This document shows positions 8,210 to 15,817 of a DNA stretch of 64,000 nt, one piece after another. Numbering within the stretch: position 1 is the first letter of the stretch; every line of letters begins with the position of its first letter. The notes under the pieces were generated by a model. That model made no database searches, was not told where the DNA came from, and worked only from the letters and a program-made list of their open reading frames with translations. This stretch comes from Pimelobacter simplex (lineage in GTDB: Bacteria; Actinomycetota; Actinomycetes; Propionibacteriales; Nocardioidaceae): contig NZ_CP096276.1 of assembly GCF_024662235.1 (NCBI RefSeq), positions 5,084,001 to 5,148,000 on the forward strand, written 5' to 3'. A program made the translations under genes and the position numbers.

Positions 8210-9366
8210 ACGGCGGACTGGCCGTGCAGACCCGGACGAGCGGGCCGGCCGTGGTGGCGGGTCCGCAACTGAGCGTCGACCTGACCGCCGTCGCCCGCAA
8301 CACCGAGCGGCTCGCCGCGAGCACCCACGGCGAGCTGATGGCCGTGGTCAAGGCGGACGGCTTCGGGCACGGCGCTCTCGACGTCGCCCGGACCGCGCTC
8401 GCCCACGGTGCCACCCGGCTCGGCGTCACCAGCCTCGCCGAGGCGTGGCCGCTGCGCGAGGCGGGCCTGGTCGCGCCGGTGCTGAGCTGGCTCAACCCGG
8501 TCGACGCCGACTTCGCCGCGGCCACCGCGCAGGACGTCGAGGTCGCGATCCCGAGCGCGGCCCACCTGGGTGCGGTCGTCGCCGCGCCGGGCCGGACCCG
8601 GATCCACCTGCACGTCGACGCGGGCATGGCCCGCGACGGCGCCGAGCCCGCCGCGTGGCCCGAGCTGTGCCGGATCGCCCGTCGCGCCGAGCTGTGCGGC
8701 GCGGTCGAGGTGGTGGGAGTGATGGGCCACCTGGGCTGCGCCGACGACCCGGCCGACGCGTGCAACGCGCTGGGCCGCAACCGCTTCGCGTGGGCCGTCG
8801 AGGTCGCCCGTGCCGCCGGCCTGCGCCCGCGGCAGCGCCACCTCGCCGCGACCGCCGCGACGCTCACCGACCCGCGCACGCACCACACGATGAGCCGGGT
8901 CGGCGCCGGGCTGGTCGGGATCGACCCGTCCCGGAGCACCGCGCTGGCGCCGGCGATGACGCTGACCGCCCCCCTCGTCCAGGTACGACGCGTGCGCGGC
9001 GGGACGAGCGTCGGCTACGGCCACGCGCACCGCACCGGCGGGTCGACGTACCTGGGGCTGGTGCCGCTGGGCTACGCCGACGGCCTGCCCCGGGTCGCGT
9101 CCGACCGGGCCGAGGTGCTGGTCCGCGGCGCCCGGCGCCCGGTCGTCGGCCGGATCTCGATGGACCAGGTCGTCGTCGACCTCGGCGCCTGCGGCGCCGA
9201 CGCGGGCGAGCCGGTCACCGTCTTCGGCCCCGGCGCGCACGGCGAGCCGACCGTCGCCGAGTGGGCCGGCTGGGCCGGGACCATCGAGCACGAGATCGTC
9301 ACCGGGCTGGGCGCGCGGGTCGCGCGCCGGACCGCTGCGGTGCCCCACCTGAGGAGCCTGGCATGA
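8206..9366 (+). CDS. PLP-dependent alanine (or serine) racemase
   Basis: 386 residues with the alanine racemase fold. The PLP lysine is Lys49 in AVVKADGFGHG, and the second catalytic base is Tyr271 in GYGHA. The C-terminal domain carries GRISMDQVVVDLG. By eye, the position of Tyr354 in the Geobacillus enzyme, usually Tyr in TI-x-Y-E, is His362 here (TIEHEI). That position is known to influence alanine versus serine specificity, so the substrate is open. It overlaps the dipeptidase and the ligase by four bases each. It resembles the soluble half of VanT; the membrane half is encoded two genes downstream. Confidence 0.9.
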   Translation: MNGGLAVQTRTSGPAVVAGPQLSVDLTAVARNTERLAASTHGELMAVVKADGFGHGALDVARTALAHGATRLGVTSLAEAWPLREAGLVAPVLSWLNPVDADFAAATAQDVEVAIPSAAHLGAVVAAPGRTRIHLHVDAGMARDGAEPAAWPELCRIARRAELCGAVEVVGVMGHLGCADDPADACNALGRNRFAWAVEVARAAGLRPRQRHLAATAATLTDPRTHHTMSRVGAGLVGIDPSRSTALAPAMTLTAPLVQVRRVRGGTSVGYGHAHRTGGSTYLGLVPLGYADGLPRVASDRAEVLVRGARRPVVGRISMDQVVVDLGACGADAGEPVTVFGPGAHGEPTVAEWAGWAGTIEHEIVTGLGARVARRTAAVPHLRSLA

Positions 9367-10307
9367 GGACCCGCACCCGGGTCGCCGTCATCGGCGGCGG
9401 CCACAACTGCGAGCACGACGTCTCCCTGGCCTCCGCGGCCTCGGTCGCGACGGCCCTCGACCCCGCGCTGTACGACGTCGTCCCGCTCACCATCGGCCGC
9501 GACGGCACCTGGCACGACCGGGGCGGGCGACCGATCGGGCTCAGCGGTGCCGTGCAGGTGCTGCGCGGGTGCGACGTGGTCTTCCCCGTCGTGCACGGTC
9601 CACGCGGCGAGGACGGCGCGCTCGCCGCTCTCTGCGAGCTGGCCGGCCTGCCGTACGTCGGCTCCGGGATCCGTCCCGGCGCGCTCGCGATGGACAAGTG
9701 GGCGACCAAGCTCGTCGCTCAGGCGGTCGGCCTGGCCACCGCACCCGGCCGCCTGGTCACCGCCGCCACCGCCGCGCACCTGGCGTGGTCGCACCCGGTC
9801 GTGGTCAAGCCGGTCGCCGCCGGGTCGAGCCAGGGCGTCACGCTGGTCGACCGGCCCGAGGGGCTGCGGCCCGCGCTCGACGCCGCCTTCGCGCTCGACG
9901 ACCGGGTCCTGGTCGAGGACGTCGTCACCGGCCGCGAGATCGACGTCGCCGTGCTGCGCCGTGCCGACGGCAGCCTGCTGGTGCCGCCCGCGCTGGAGAT
10001 CGTCGTCGACGGGCTCTTCGACTACGACGCCAAGTACGGCGGCCACGCCGACTTCCGGATCCCTGCCGCGGTCGACGAGGCCGAGGCCAAGGCGCTCGAG
10101 GACGCCGCCGTGACGGCCTACGAGGCGCTGGGCTGCGCCGGCCTGGCCCGGATCGACTTCTTCCTCACCGACGCCGGACCGGTCCTCAACGAGGTCAACA
10201 CCGTGCCCGGGATGACCGAGCACTCGCAGGCCCCGCGGATGTTCGCCGCCGCCGGCCTCTCCTACCCGGACCTGCTCGACGAGCTCGTCCGGGCCGCGCA
10301 CCGGTGA
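9363..10307 (+). CDS. D-alanine-D-alanine (or D-Ala-D-Ser) ligase family protein
   Basis: 314 residues with the ATP-grasp ligase layout. The N-terminal signature is EHDVSLASA. An ATP-binding stretch VVVKPVAAGSSQGV follows, then an omega-loop YDAKY (the Lys-Tyr pair is of Ddl/VanC/VanG type, not the VanA-type His). The C-terminal metal and substrate motif is NEVNTVPGMTEHS. It joins two D-amino acids into the dipeptide of peptidoglycan precursors. The location between a racemase and a VanT-like membrane gene suggests a second, specialised ligase rather than the housekeeping Ddl. D-Ala versus D-Ser or D-Lac preference cannot be settled by reading. Confidence 0.9.
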   Translation: MRTRTRVAVIGGGHNCEHDVSLASAASVATALDPALYDVVPLTIGRDGTWHDRGGRPIGLSGAVQVLRGCDVVFPVVHGPRGEDGALAALCELAGLPYVGSGIRPGALAMDKWATKLVAQAVGLATAPGRLVTAATAAHLAWSHPVVVKPVAAGSSQGVTLVDRPEGLRPALDAAFALDDRVLVEDVVTGREIDVAVLRRADGSLLVPPALEIVVDGLFDYDAKYGGHADFRIPAAVDEAEAKALEDAAVTAYEALGCAGLARIDFFLTDAGPVLNEVNTVPGMTEHSQAPRMFAAAGLSYPDLLDELVRAAHR

Positions 10308-11263
10308 GGATCGACGGGCTCGACCTGCTCCGCGGGATCGCGGTCGGGCTGGTGATCCTGCGCCACGCGCTGCCCGACCTCGCGCCCGGCGCGGGCGTGG
10401 TCGGCGTGGTGATGTTCTTCGCGCTGTCGGGCTACCTGATCACCGGCGTGCTGGAGAAGGGCCCGCGGCTGCGGGACTTCTACGCCCGCCGCGCGCTGCG
10501 GCTCGTGCCGCCGCTGGTGGTGCTCGTCGCCGGCGTGGTCGTCGTGACGCTCGCGTTCAACCCGCTCGGCGACCGCGGCGAGCTCGGCTGGACCGTGCTC
10601 TGGGCGCTGACCTGGACCGGCAACCTGCCGTTCGGCCACGCCAGCGACGCGACCTTCCACCTGTGGACGCTCGCGACCGAGGAGCAGTTCTACCTCGTCT
10701 GGCCGGCCACCCTGATGCTGCTCGGCCGCCGTCGCGCCCTCGTCGTCGCCGGACTGCTCACCACGCTGGCCTGCCTGGCGACCACCTGGTGGCTCGCCGA
10801 GGACCCCGACCTGGCGTACTCGCTGCCGACCAGCTGGGCGCTGTGCTTCGTGGTCGGCGCCGCCGTCCGGCTGTGCGGCGACCGGCTCGCCGTCCCGTCC
10901 TGGGCGGCACCCGCCGCCCTCGCCGTGCTGCTCGTGCTGAGTGTGGTTCCCTTGCGGGGACATGTCCTCACGTACCTGGCAGGAGGTCCGGCCATCGCCG
11001 TGCTCACCGGTGTGCTGATCCTCGCCTGGCGGCAGTGGACCACGGTGACCGGTCCGCTGCGCGTCCTGGTCGCGCTCGGGACCGTGTCCTACGCGGCGTA
11101 CCTGTGGAACTACCCGCTCGCGCAGTGGCTGCCCGCGCTCCCCGCGGCGCTGCTGACCCTGGTCGCGGCCGCCCTGTCGTGGCGGTACGTCGAGCAGCCG
11201 GTCCAGCGCTGGTCCGCGCGGCGGCGGGCGGTGGGTCCGGCCACGGCGGAGGTGACGGCGTGA
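10304..11263 (+). CDS. Acyltransferase-3 family membrane protein (VanT membrane-domain-like)
   Basis: 319 residues, about ten hydrophobic segments. The Acyl_transf_3 N-terminal signature GLDLLRGIAVGLVILRH is present, as are FFALSGYLITG and the TEEQFYLVWP segment. In VanT serine racemases a domain of this family is fused in front of the racemase and is thought to handle the amino acid at the membrane. Here it is a separate gene coupled by GTGA overlaps to the ligase upstream and the kinase downstream. Alternatively it acylates a cell-wall sugar, as many family members do. Confidence 0.8.
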   Translation: MRIDGLDLLRGIAVGLVILRHALPDLAPGAGVVGVVMFFALSGYLITGVLEKGPRLRDFYARRALRLVPPLVVLVAGVVVVTLAFNPLGDRGELGWTVLWALTWTGNLPFGHASDATFHLWTLATEEQFYLVWPATLMLLGRRRALVVAGLLTTLACLATTWWLAEDPDLAYSLPTSWALCFVVGAAVRLCGDRLAVPSWAAPAALAVLLVLSVVPLRGHVLTYLAGGPAIAVLTGVLILAWRQWTTVTGPLRVLVALGTVSYAAYLWNYPLAQWLPALPAALLTLVAAALSWRYVEQPVQRWSARRRAVGPATAEVTA

Positions 11264-12519
11264 AGCAGGTGACGCGCTGGCTGCCGGACGCCGCCGCGGC
11301 CCTGGCGACGTTCGTCCTCGGGATGGCGGAGGTCAACCGCTATGCCTACGACGACCCGTGGGTCGCGGTCCTGGTCGTCGCCGGCATCGCGCTCGCCGTC
11401 GGCCTCTCCCGCGCCCTGCCCGGCGTGGCGCTGGCCGCCGCCTGGGTCACGGCCGGGGTGCAGGTGCAGTCGGGCACCCACCCGCTGCTGACCCAGGTGC
11501 TGCTCGCCACGGTCGCGTTCGGCTGCGCCCGCTGGGGCCGGATCCCGACCGTGTGGCTGAGCGGGCTCTCGATCCCGCTCGCCGCCGTGGTCGCGGTCGT
11601 GTGGCTGAGTCCCTACGAGTTCTACGAGGCGCTCCAGATCATCGGCATCGACGGCATCGCCGCCGACGCCTACCGGACCGGCCGCTTCGACTGGCGGCTC
11701 ATCGGCGCCGTCGTCGGCATCGCCCTGCTCGCCACGCCCTGGCTGCTCGGGCTCGCGCTCCGCTTCGCCGCCCGATCCGAGCTCTCCCGGCGCTCCCAGG
11801 TCGCGGCCGAGGCGCAGCGCGACCAGGCCGAGGAGATCGCCCAGCTCCGCGAGGAGCAGGCCCAGCTCGCCCGCGACGTCCACGACGTCGTCGGGCACTC
11901 GCTGGCGGTGATCCTGGCCCAGGCCGAGTCGGCGCAGTACCTCGAGGACGCCGACACCCAGGGCCTCAAGATCACGATGTCCAACATCGCCACGTCGGCA
12001 CGCTCCTCGCTCGACGACGTCCGCCAGGTGCTCTCCTCGACCGCGAGCCAGAACCAGGGCCAGACCCCGCCGGCCACCCGGCACGCCGACCTCGACAGCC
12101 TCGTCGACGGGGTCCGGGCCAGCGGGCACGAGGTGGTCACCACCGAGGTCGGGACGCCGCAGCCGCTCCCGCCCGAGCTCGGCGTGGTCGCCTTCCGGGT
12201 GCTCCAGGAGATGCTCACCAACGCCATCAAGCACGGTCGCCGAGACCGGCCGGTCCTGGTCGAGCGGCACTGGGAGGGCGACCTGCGCATCGAGGTGCAG
12301 AACGCCGTCCCCGAGGACCTCCCGCACCTCGCGGAGACCCAGCCGATCGCCCTCGCCGCCTCCGCGCCCCCGACCCTGCCGCCCCCGACCGGCGGTGGCC
12401 AGGGCCTCGACGGCATGCGGCGCCGGCTCGAGGCGGTCGGCGGCCACCTGGACGTACGCCGTCGTACCGACCCGCCGACGTTCACCGCCACGGCCTGGGT
12501 GCCGATGCGCTCTCGCTGA
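11260..12519 (+). CDS. NarL/DesK-type sensor histidine kinase
   Basis: 419 residues. The N-terminal half has about six membrane helices (residues 10-170), then a short coiled coil and a HisKA_3 domain with phospho-acceptor His208 (LARDVHDVVGHSLAVI). A HATPase domain closes the protein, with NAIKHGR (N box) and GGGQGLDGMRRR (G box). Its GTG overlaps the acyltransferase stop, so it belongs to the same operon. The cognate regulator follows 24 bases later. It probably senses cell-envelope stress or a cell-wall ligand, as VanS does, but it belongs to a different kinase family from VanS. Confidence 0.9.
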   Translation: MKQVTRWLPDAAAALATFVLGMAEVNRYAYDDPWVAVLVVAGIALAVGLSRALPGVALAAAWVTAGVQVQSGTHPLLTQVLLATVAFGCARWGRIPTVWLSGLSIPLAAVVAVVWLSPYEFYEALQIIGIDGIAADAYRTGRFDWRLIGAVVGIALLATPWLLGLALRFAARSELSRRSQVAAEAQRDQAEEIAQLREEQAQLARDVHDVVGHSLAVILAQAESAQYLEDADTQGLKITMSNIATSARSSLDDVRQVLSSTASQNQGQTPPATRHADLDSLVDGVRASGHEVVTTEVGTPQPLPPELGVVAFRVLQEMLTNAIKHGRRDRPVLVERHWEGDLRIEVQNAVPEDLPHLAETQPIALAASAPPTLPPPTGGGQGLDGMRRRLEAVGGHLDVRRRTDPPTFTATAWVPMRSR

Positions 12520-12543
12520 CCCGTCGCCCGCCATGATGGGGCG

Positions 12544-13209
12544 GTGAGCGAACCGATCCGCGTCCTGCTCGTCGACGACCAGGAGCTCTTCCGCGAGGGC
12601 GTCCGGGTGATCGTCAACGCCCAGGAGGGCATGACGGTCGTCGGCACCGCCGGCGACGGGGTCGAGGCGGTCCGGCTGGTCGACGAGCTGGTGCCCGACG
12701 TGGTGCTCATGGACATCCGGATGCCCGAGATGGACGGCGTCGAGGCGACCCGCCAGATCTTCCTGCCCGACCGCGCGGCCCGCCGCGAGCGCCCGGTCCG
12801 GGTGGTCGTGCTCACCACGTTCAACCTCGACGACCGCGCCGCCGCCGCGATCCGCTACGGCGCCAGCGGCTTCCTGCTCAAGGGCACCACGCCGGTGATG
12901 CTGCGCGACGCCATCCGCACCGTCCACGCCGGCAACGCCGTGCTGGCGCCGGCCGACCTGTCGACGCTGCTCGACAGCCAGTTCCAGGCGACGGTGAACC
13001 CGCCGGCGTCGTACCTGTCGCTGACGGACAAGGAGCGCGAGGTCTTCGCGGCCGTCGCCAAGGGCCTGTCGAACCAGGAGATCGCCGGGCGGGTCTTCCT
13101 CAGCGAGTCGACCGTCAAGACCCACGTCGGCGCGGTGCTGCGCAAGCTGGGGCTGCGCGACCGGGTCCAGATCGTGGTGTTCGCGCACGAGCACGGGCTG
13201 GTCGGGTGA
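12544..13209 (+). CDS. NarL/LuxR family response regulator
   Basis: 221 residues. The receiver domain has the acidic pair VDDQ, phospho-acceptor Asp57 in VVLMDIRMPEMDG, and the switch/Lys region TTFNLDD...LLKGTTP. The C-terminal LuxR helix-turn-helix (about 150-215) has LTDKEREVFAAVAKGLSNQEIA and TVKTHVGAVLRKLGLRDR. The start is a GTG. As last member of the dipeptidase-racemase-ligase operon it is the likely activator of that operon, binding the repeated sites before the first gene. Confidence 0.95.
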   Translation: MSEPIRVLLVDDQELFREGVRVIVNAQEGMTVVGTAGDGVEAVRLVDELVPDVVLMDIRMPEMDGVEATRQIFLPDRAARRERPVRVVVLTTFNLDDRAAAAIRYGASGFLLKGTTPVMLRDAIRTVHAGNAVLAPADLSTLLDSQFQATVNPPASYLSLTDKEREVFAAVAKGLSNQEIAGRVFLSESTVKTHVGAVLRKLGLRDRVQIVVFAHEHGLVG

Positions 13210-13213
13210 TCGG

Positions 13214-13867
13214 GTGCCCAGCCGCCACGACATCGTCACCTTCCACGACCCGCCGGTACCGCCGGGCGCCTCGCCCTGGGTGGCCGGCGCCGGGCCGAGC
13301 CCGGACGTGCGCGTCGTCGACCCGGACCCCACCTGGCCCGACCAGTTCGCCCGCCTCGCCGCCGTCGTACGACGCGCGCTCGGCTGGCGGGCGCTGGTGG
13401 TCGAGCACGTCGGCTCGACCGCGGTGCCCGGGCTCCCGGCCAAGCCGGTGATCGACGTCGACCTGGTGGTGGCCGACGCCGGGGACGAGTCGTCATACGT
13501 GGGGGCGTTGGAGGAGGCCGGCTTCGAGCTGCGCGTGCGCGAGCCCTGGTGGCACGAGCACCGGCTGCTGCGCCCGCGCCCCGACGCGGGTCTGCCGGCC
13601 TGCCACCTCCACGTCTTCGGCCCCGACAGCCCCGAGGTGGTCAAGCACCGGCTGTTCCGCGACTGGCTGCGCGGCAACCCCGATGAGTGCGCGCGCTACG
13701 CGGAGGCCAAGCGGGGCGCCTCGGCGGCGGCGACGGCGGCCGGCGAGCACGGGATGCAGTACAACGCCCGCAAGGAGCGGGTGGTCCGCGAGATCTATGC
13801 CCGGATGTTCGCCGCGACCGGCCTCACCGATGAGTTTCCGGACGCCGGCGGGTCGGTAGGGCCATGA
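13214..13867 (+). CDS. GrpB/UPF0157 family nucleotidyltransferase-fold protein
   Basis: 217 residues. Recognised by VVDPDPTWPDQFARLAA, the nucleotidyltransferase-like VEHVGSTAVPGLPAKPVIDVDLVV core, and the HLHVF and HRLFRDWLR motifs of the GrpB family. Members are fused to or near CoA biosynthesis and acetyltransferase genes; their reaction is not settled. It begins with GTG four bases after the response regulator and ends in a four-base overlap with the next small gene. It may be the tail of the same transcript, but nothing ties it to cell-wall chemistry. Confidence 0.85.
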   Translation: MPSRHDIVTFHDPPVPPGASPWVAGAGPSPDVRVVDPDPTWPDQFARLAAVVRRALGWRALVVEHVGSTAVPGLPAKPVIDVDLVVADAGDESSYVGALEEAGFELRVREPWWHEHRLLRPRPDAGLPACHLHVFGPDSPEVVKHRLFRDWLRGNPDECARYAEAKRGASAAATAAGEHGMQYNARKERVVREIYARMFAATGLTDEFPDAGGSVGP

Positions 13868-14091
13868 GCGAGACCGCCAAGGCAGCCCCCGGCCCTGCGT
13901 CGTACTTCCCCTCGATCGAGAAGAAGTACGGCCGCCCCATCGCCGCGTGGCAGGAGACCCTCCGCGCCCACCCCGACTACGCGAGCGCCAAGCACGGCGA
14001 CCTGGTTGCCTTCCTCAAGGCCGAGCACGGCCTGGGGCACGGGCACGCCAACGCGCTCGTCGTGCACACCCTGCGCGAGGACCGCGGCTAG
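13864..14091 (+). CDS. DUF4287 small protein
   Basis: 75 residues beginning at an ATG that overlaps the previous stop. The pattern SYFPSIEKKYGRPIAAWQ and the Gly/His-rich HGLGHGHANALV are characteristic of the DUF4287 domain, a small helical domain of unknown function found alone or with DUF5655. Nothing else is visible in it. It converges with the next gene after eight bases. Confidence 0.85.
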   Translation: MSETAKAAPGPASYFPSIEKKYGRPIAAWQETLRAHPDYASAKHGDLVAFLKAEHGLGHGHANALVVHTLREDRG

Positions 14092-14099
14092 CGCGAGGT

Positions 14100-14609
14100 C
14101 TAGCGGAGCCGGCCGCGCCAGGCGCCGGCCAGCCCGGCCCCGACGAGCAGCGTGCCGACGAGCGGGAACAGGTAGCTCGGCGCCGTGAACCAGAAGTGCG
14201 TCGACGGCAGGTCCTGCGCGAACTCGTAGAAGCCGGGCAGATCCGCGACGAACCACACGAACGGGATCCCGCCCCACACCAGCCCGGCCAGGACCGGGCC
14301 CAGCCCGGAGACCCGGGCGGTGACCGCGACGGCCAGCAGGATCAGCGCGCCGAGGACCAGCACCACGAGCTCGCCCGCGGCGTTGGAGTTGTCGAAGGTC
14401 CGGGCGCGCTCCTGGAGGTACTTGCCCGAGCCGTAGTCGAACACCATGATCCCGATGGGGGTCAGCACCAGCGCGACCACGGCGCTGATCAGGTGGCGCA
14501 GCACCATCGGGCTCCGGCTCCGGCTCCCCGGTCCGGGGTAGCCGGGCGCGGGGAACGACGGCGACGGAGACGGCGACGGAGGGGGCGGGACGGCACCGGG
14601 AGCGCTCAT
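14100..14609 (-). CDS. Four-helix membrane protein with Pro/Ser-rich N-terminus
   Basis: 169 residues. A cytoplasmic Pro/Ser-rich N-terminus of about 33 residues (PPPPSPSPSPSF) is followed by four hydrophobic segments near 40-58, 80-100, 105-125 and 140-162. I do not recognise the family. Pro-rich tails before membrane helices are common in actinobacterial envelope proteins. It is head-on to the DUF4287 gene and has its own promoter region of 30 bases before the next gene. Confidence 0.7.
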   Translation of the reverse strand: MSAPGAVPPPPSPSPSPSFPAPGYPGPGSRSRSPMVLRHLISAVVALVLTPIGIMVFDYGSGKYLQERARTFDNSNAAGELVVLVLGALILLAVAVTARVSGLGPVLAGLVWGGIPFVWFVADLPGFYEFAQDLPSTHFWFTAPSYLFPLVGTLLVGAGLAGAWRGRLR

Positions 14610-14639
14610 GTCGCCGAGCCTGCCCCGCGCCCCGGGTGC

Positions 14640-15095
14640 TCAACCCCGGACGAGCGCGAGGGTCAGTGCGGGGGGCTCGAGCCGGGCGCAGCGCGGTCCG
14701 CCGCGTTCGTCGGTGAGGTCGACGGTGGCGACGACGTGGTCGTCCGGGCCGAGCCCCGAGTCGGTGCCCACACCGAGCGCGAGGACGTCGGCCAGCATCA
14801 GCTTGGCGCGGCGGAACATCGCGAAGCCTCCGTCGGCTCCGAGGTCGCCCCAGGTGAGGTAGACGAAGCGTTCCCCGCGCCGGCCCTGGACCGCCGGCCC
14901 ACGGACGTCGGTGGTGCCGTCGGGCAGGTCGACCAGGCGCAGCTCGGTGGTCCAGGTCGCGCGGTCGGCGTCCCCGGGGACCAGCTCGGCGGGTTCGCGC
15001 CCGACCTGGAGGCCGACGTGGACGTCGTCGTGGGCGACGGCGTCGCCGGCCCAGGTCCGGCCGGGCAGGTGGTGTCCGCGGATCTCGAGCAGCAC
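14640..15095 (-). CDS. DUF5990 family protein
   Basis: 151 residues starting at GTG. The pattern VHVGLQVGREPAELVPGDADRATWTTEL, then a central VYLTWG and RRAKLML, fits the DUF5990 family of small soluble actinobacterial proteins without known function. No signal peptide, membrane segment or catalytic motif is visible. It lies 31 bases downstream of a TetR gene in the same direction, so both may be on one transcript. Confidence 0.7.
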   Translation of the reverse strand: MLLEIRGHHLPGRTWAGDAVAHDDVHVGLQVGREPAELVPGDADRATWTTELRLVDLPDGTTDVRGPAVQGRRGERFVYLTWGDLGADGGFAMFRRAKLMLADVLALGVGTDSGLGPDDHVVATVDLTDERGGPRCARLEPPALTLALVRG

Positions 15096-15126
15096 GGTGC
15101 GGGTCCTCAGGTCTCGGGGCTCGGCC

Positions 15127-15702
15127 TCAGGCCGGGGGCTCGTCGAGCAGCAGGAGCCGGCGCCCGGCCTGGACGATGCCGGCCCGCAATGCGTCGTCGT
15201 CGATGTCGACGCAGCTCGGGTCCTGGGCCGGCCCGAGCAGGCCGGACAGGAAGATCGCGACCTGGAGCCGGGTGGCCGGCGCGGGGTCGGGTCCGGTGAG
15301 GAGCGCGCGCAGCCGGGTGAAGAGCTCGTCGTGGTCGGGGTGGTTGCGGACGTACTCCTCGACGGCGGCGTCCTGGAGCAGCACGGCCCAGCGGCCGCGG
15401 TGGGTGACGGCCTGGTCGGCGAGCCCGATGATCGCCGCCTCGGTGATCGCCCGCGGGCCCTCGTGGGCGCCGGCGGTGCGCACGATGGCGTCGATGGCCT
15501 CGAGCGCGGGGGCGAGGACGGCGGCGACGACCTGCTCCTTGGTGGGGAAGTGGTGGTAGACGGCGGCCTTGGTGATCCCGGCGGCGTCGGCGATCTGCTG
15601 CAGCGACGTGCCGGAGACGCCCTGCGCCGCGAACAGCCGGGTGGCGGCGTCGAGGATGCCGCTGCGGCCGGGGCGGGTGCGTTCGGCGGTGCTGCTGCTC
15701 AT
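15127..15702 (-). CDS. TetR family transcriptional regulator
   Basis: 191 residues from the ATG used here; an in-frame ATG 18 bases upstream is also possible. The N-terminal helix-turn-helix (about 15-60) reads ILDAATRLFAAQG...SLQQIADAAGITKAAVYHHFPTKEQV, and a helical ligand domain follows. It is divergent from a KstD-like flavoprotein gene. A 20-bp palindrome, AACTAGCCGAACGGCTAGTT, lies 68 bases upstream and recurs at two other places in the steroid region, so it is a good candidate for a local repressor of steroid-related genes. Confidence 0.9.
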   Translation of the reverse strand: MSSSTAERTRPGRSGILDAATRLFAAQGVSGTSLQQIADAAGITKAAVYHHFPTKEQVVAAVLAPALEAIDAIVRTAGAHEGPRAITEAAIIGLADQAVTHRGRWAVLLQDAAVEEYVRNHPDHDELFTRLRALLTGPDPAPATRLQVAIFLSGLLGPAQDPSCVDIDDDALRAGIVQAGRRLLLLDEPPA

Positions 15703-15763
15703 GACCGCATCATCGCCCATGGACGGTGAGGTCGAGGGCCTGGGCTTTCCCTGTCATGCGGTC

Positions 15764-15789
15764 TAGAATAACTAGCCGAACGGCTAGTT
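15764..15789. promoter_or_regulatory. -10 element with TetR-box palindrome (site 1)
   Basis: TAGAAT (15764-15769) is a -10-like hexamer directly joined to the palindrome AACTAGCCGAACGGCTAGTT (15770-15789). It sits 28 bases before the KstD-like start and 68 bases before the divergent TetR start. The same TAGAAT-plus-palindrome junction recurs at 30471-30496. A repressor on the palindrome would block promoter opening. Confidence 0.75.
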
Positions 15790-15817
15790 GGCCGTGTACT
15801 GCGAAAGGACCCCCGTC

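Noticed and set aside
9363..10307. Calling the ligase a VanA-type D-Ala-D-Lac enzyme
   Set aside because: The omega-loop keeps the Lys-Tyr pair (YDAKY) of Ddl/VanC/VanG enzymes, and no VanH-like dehydrogenase is nearby.
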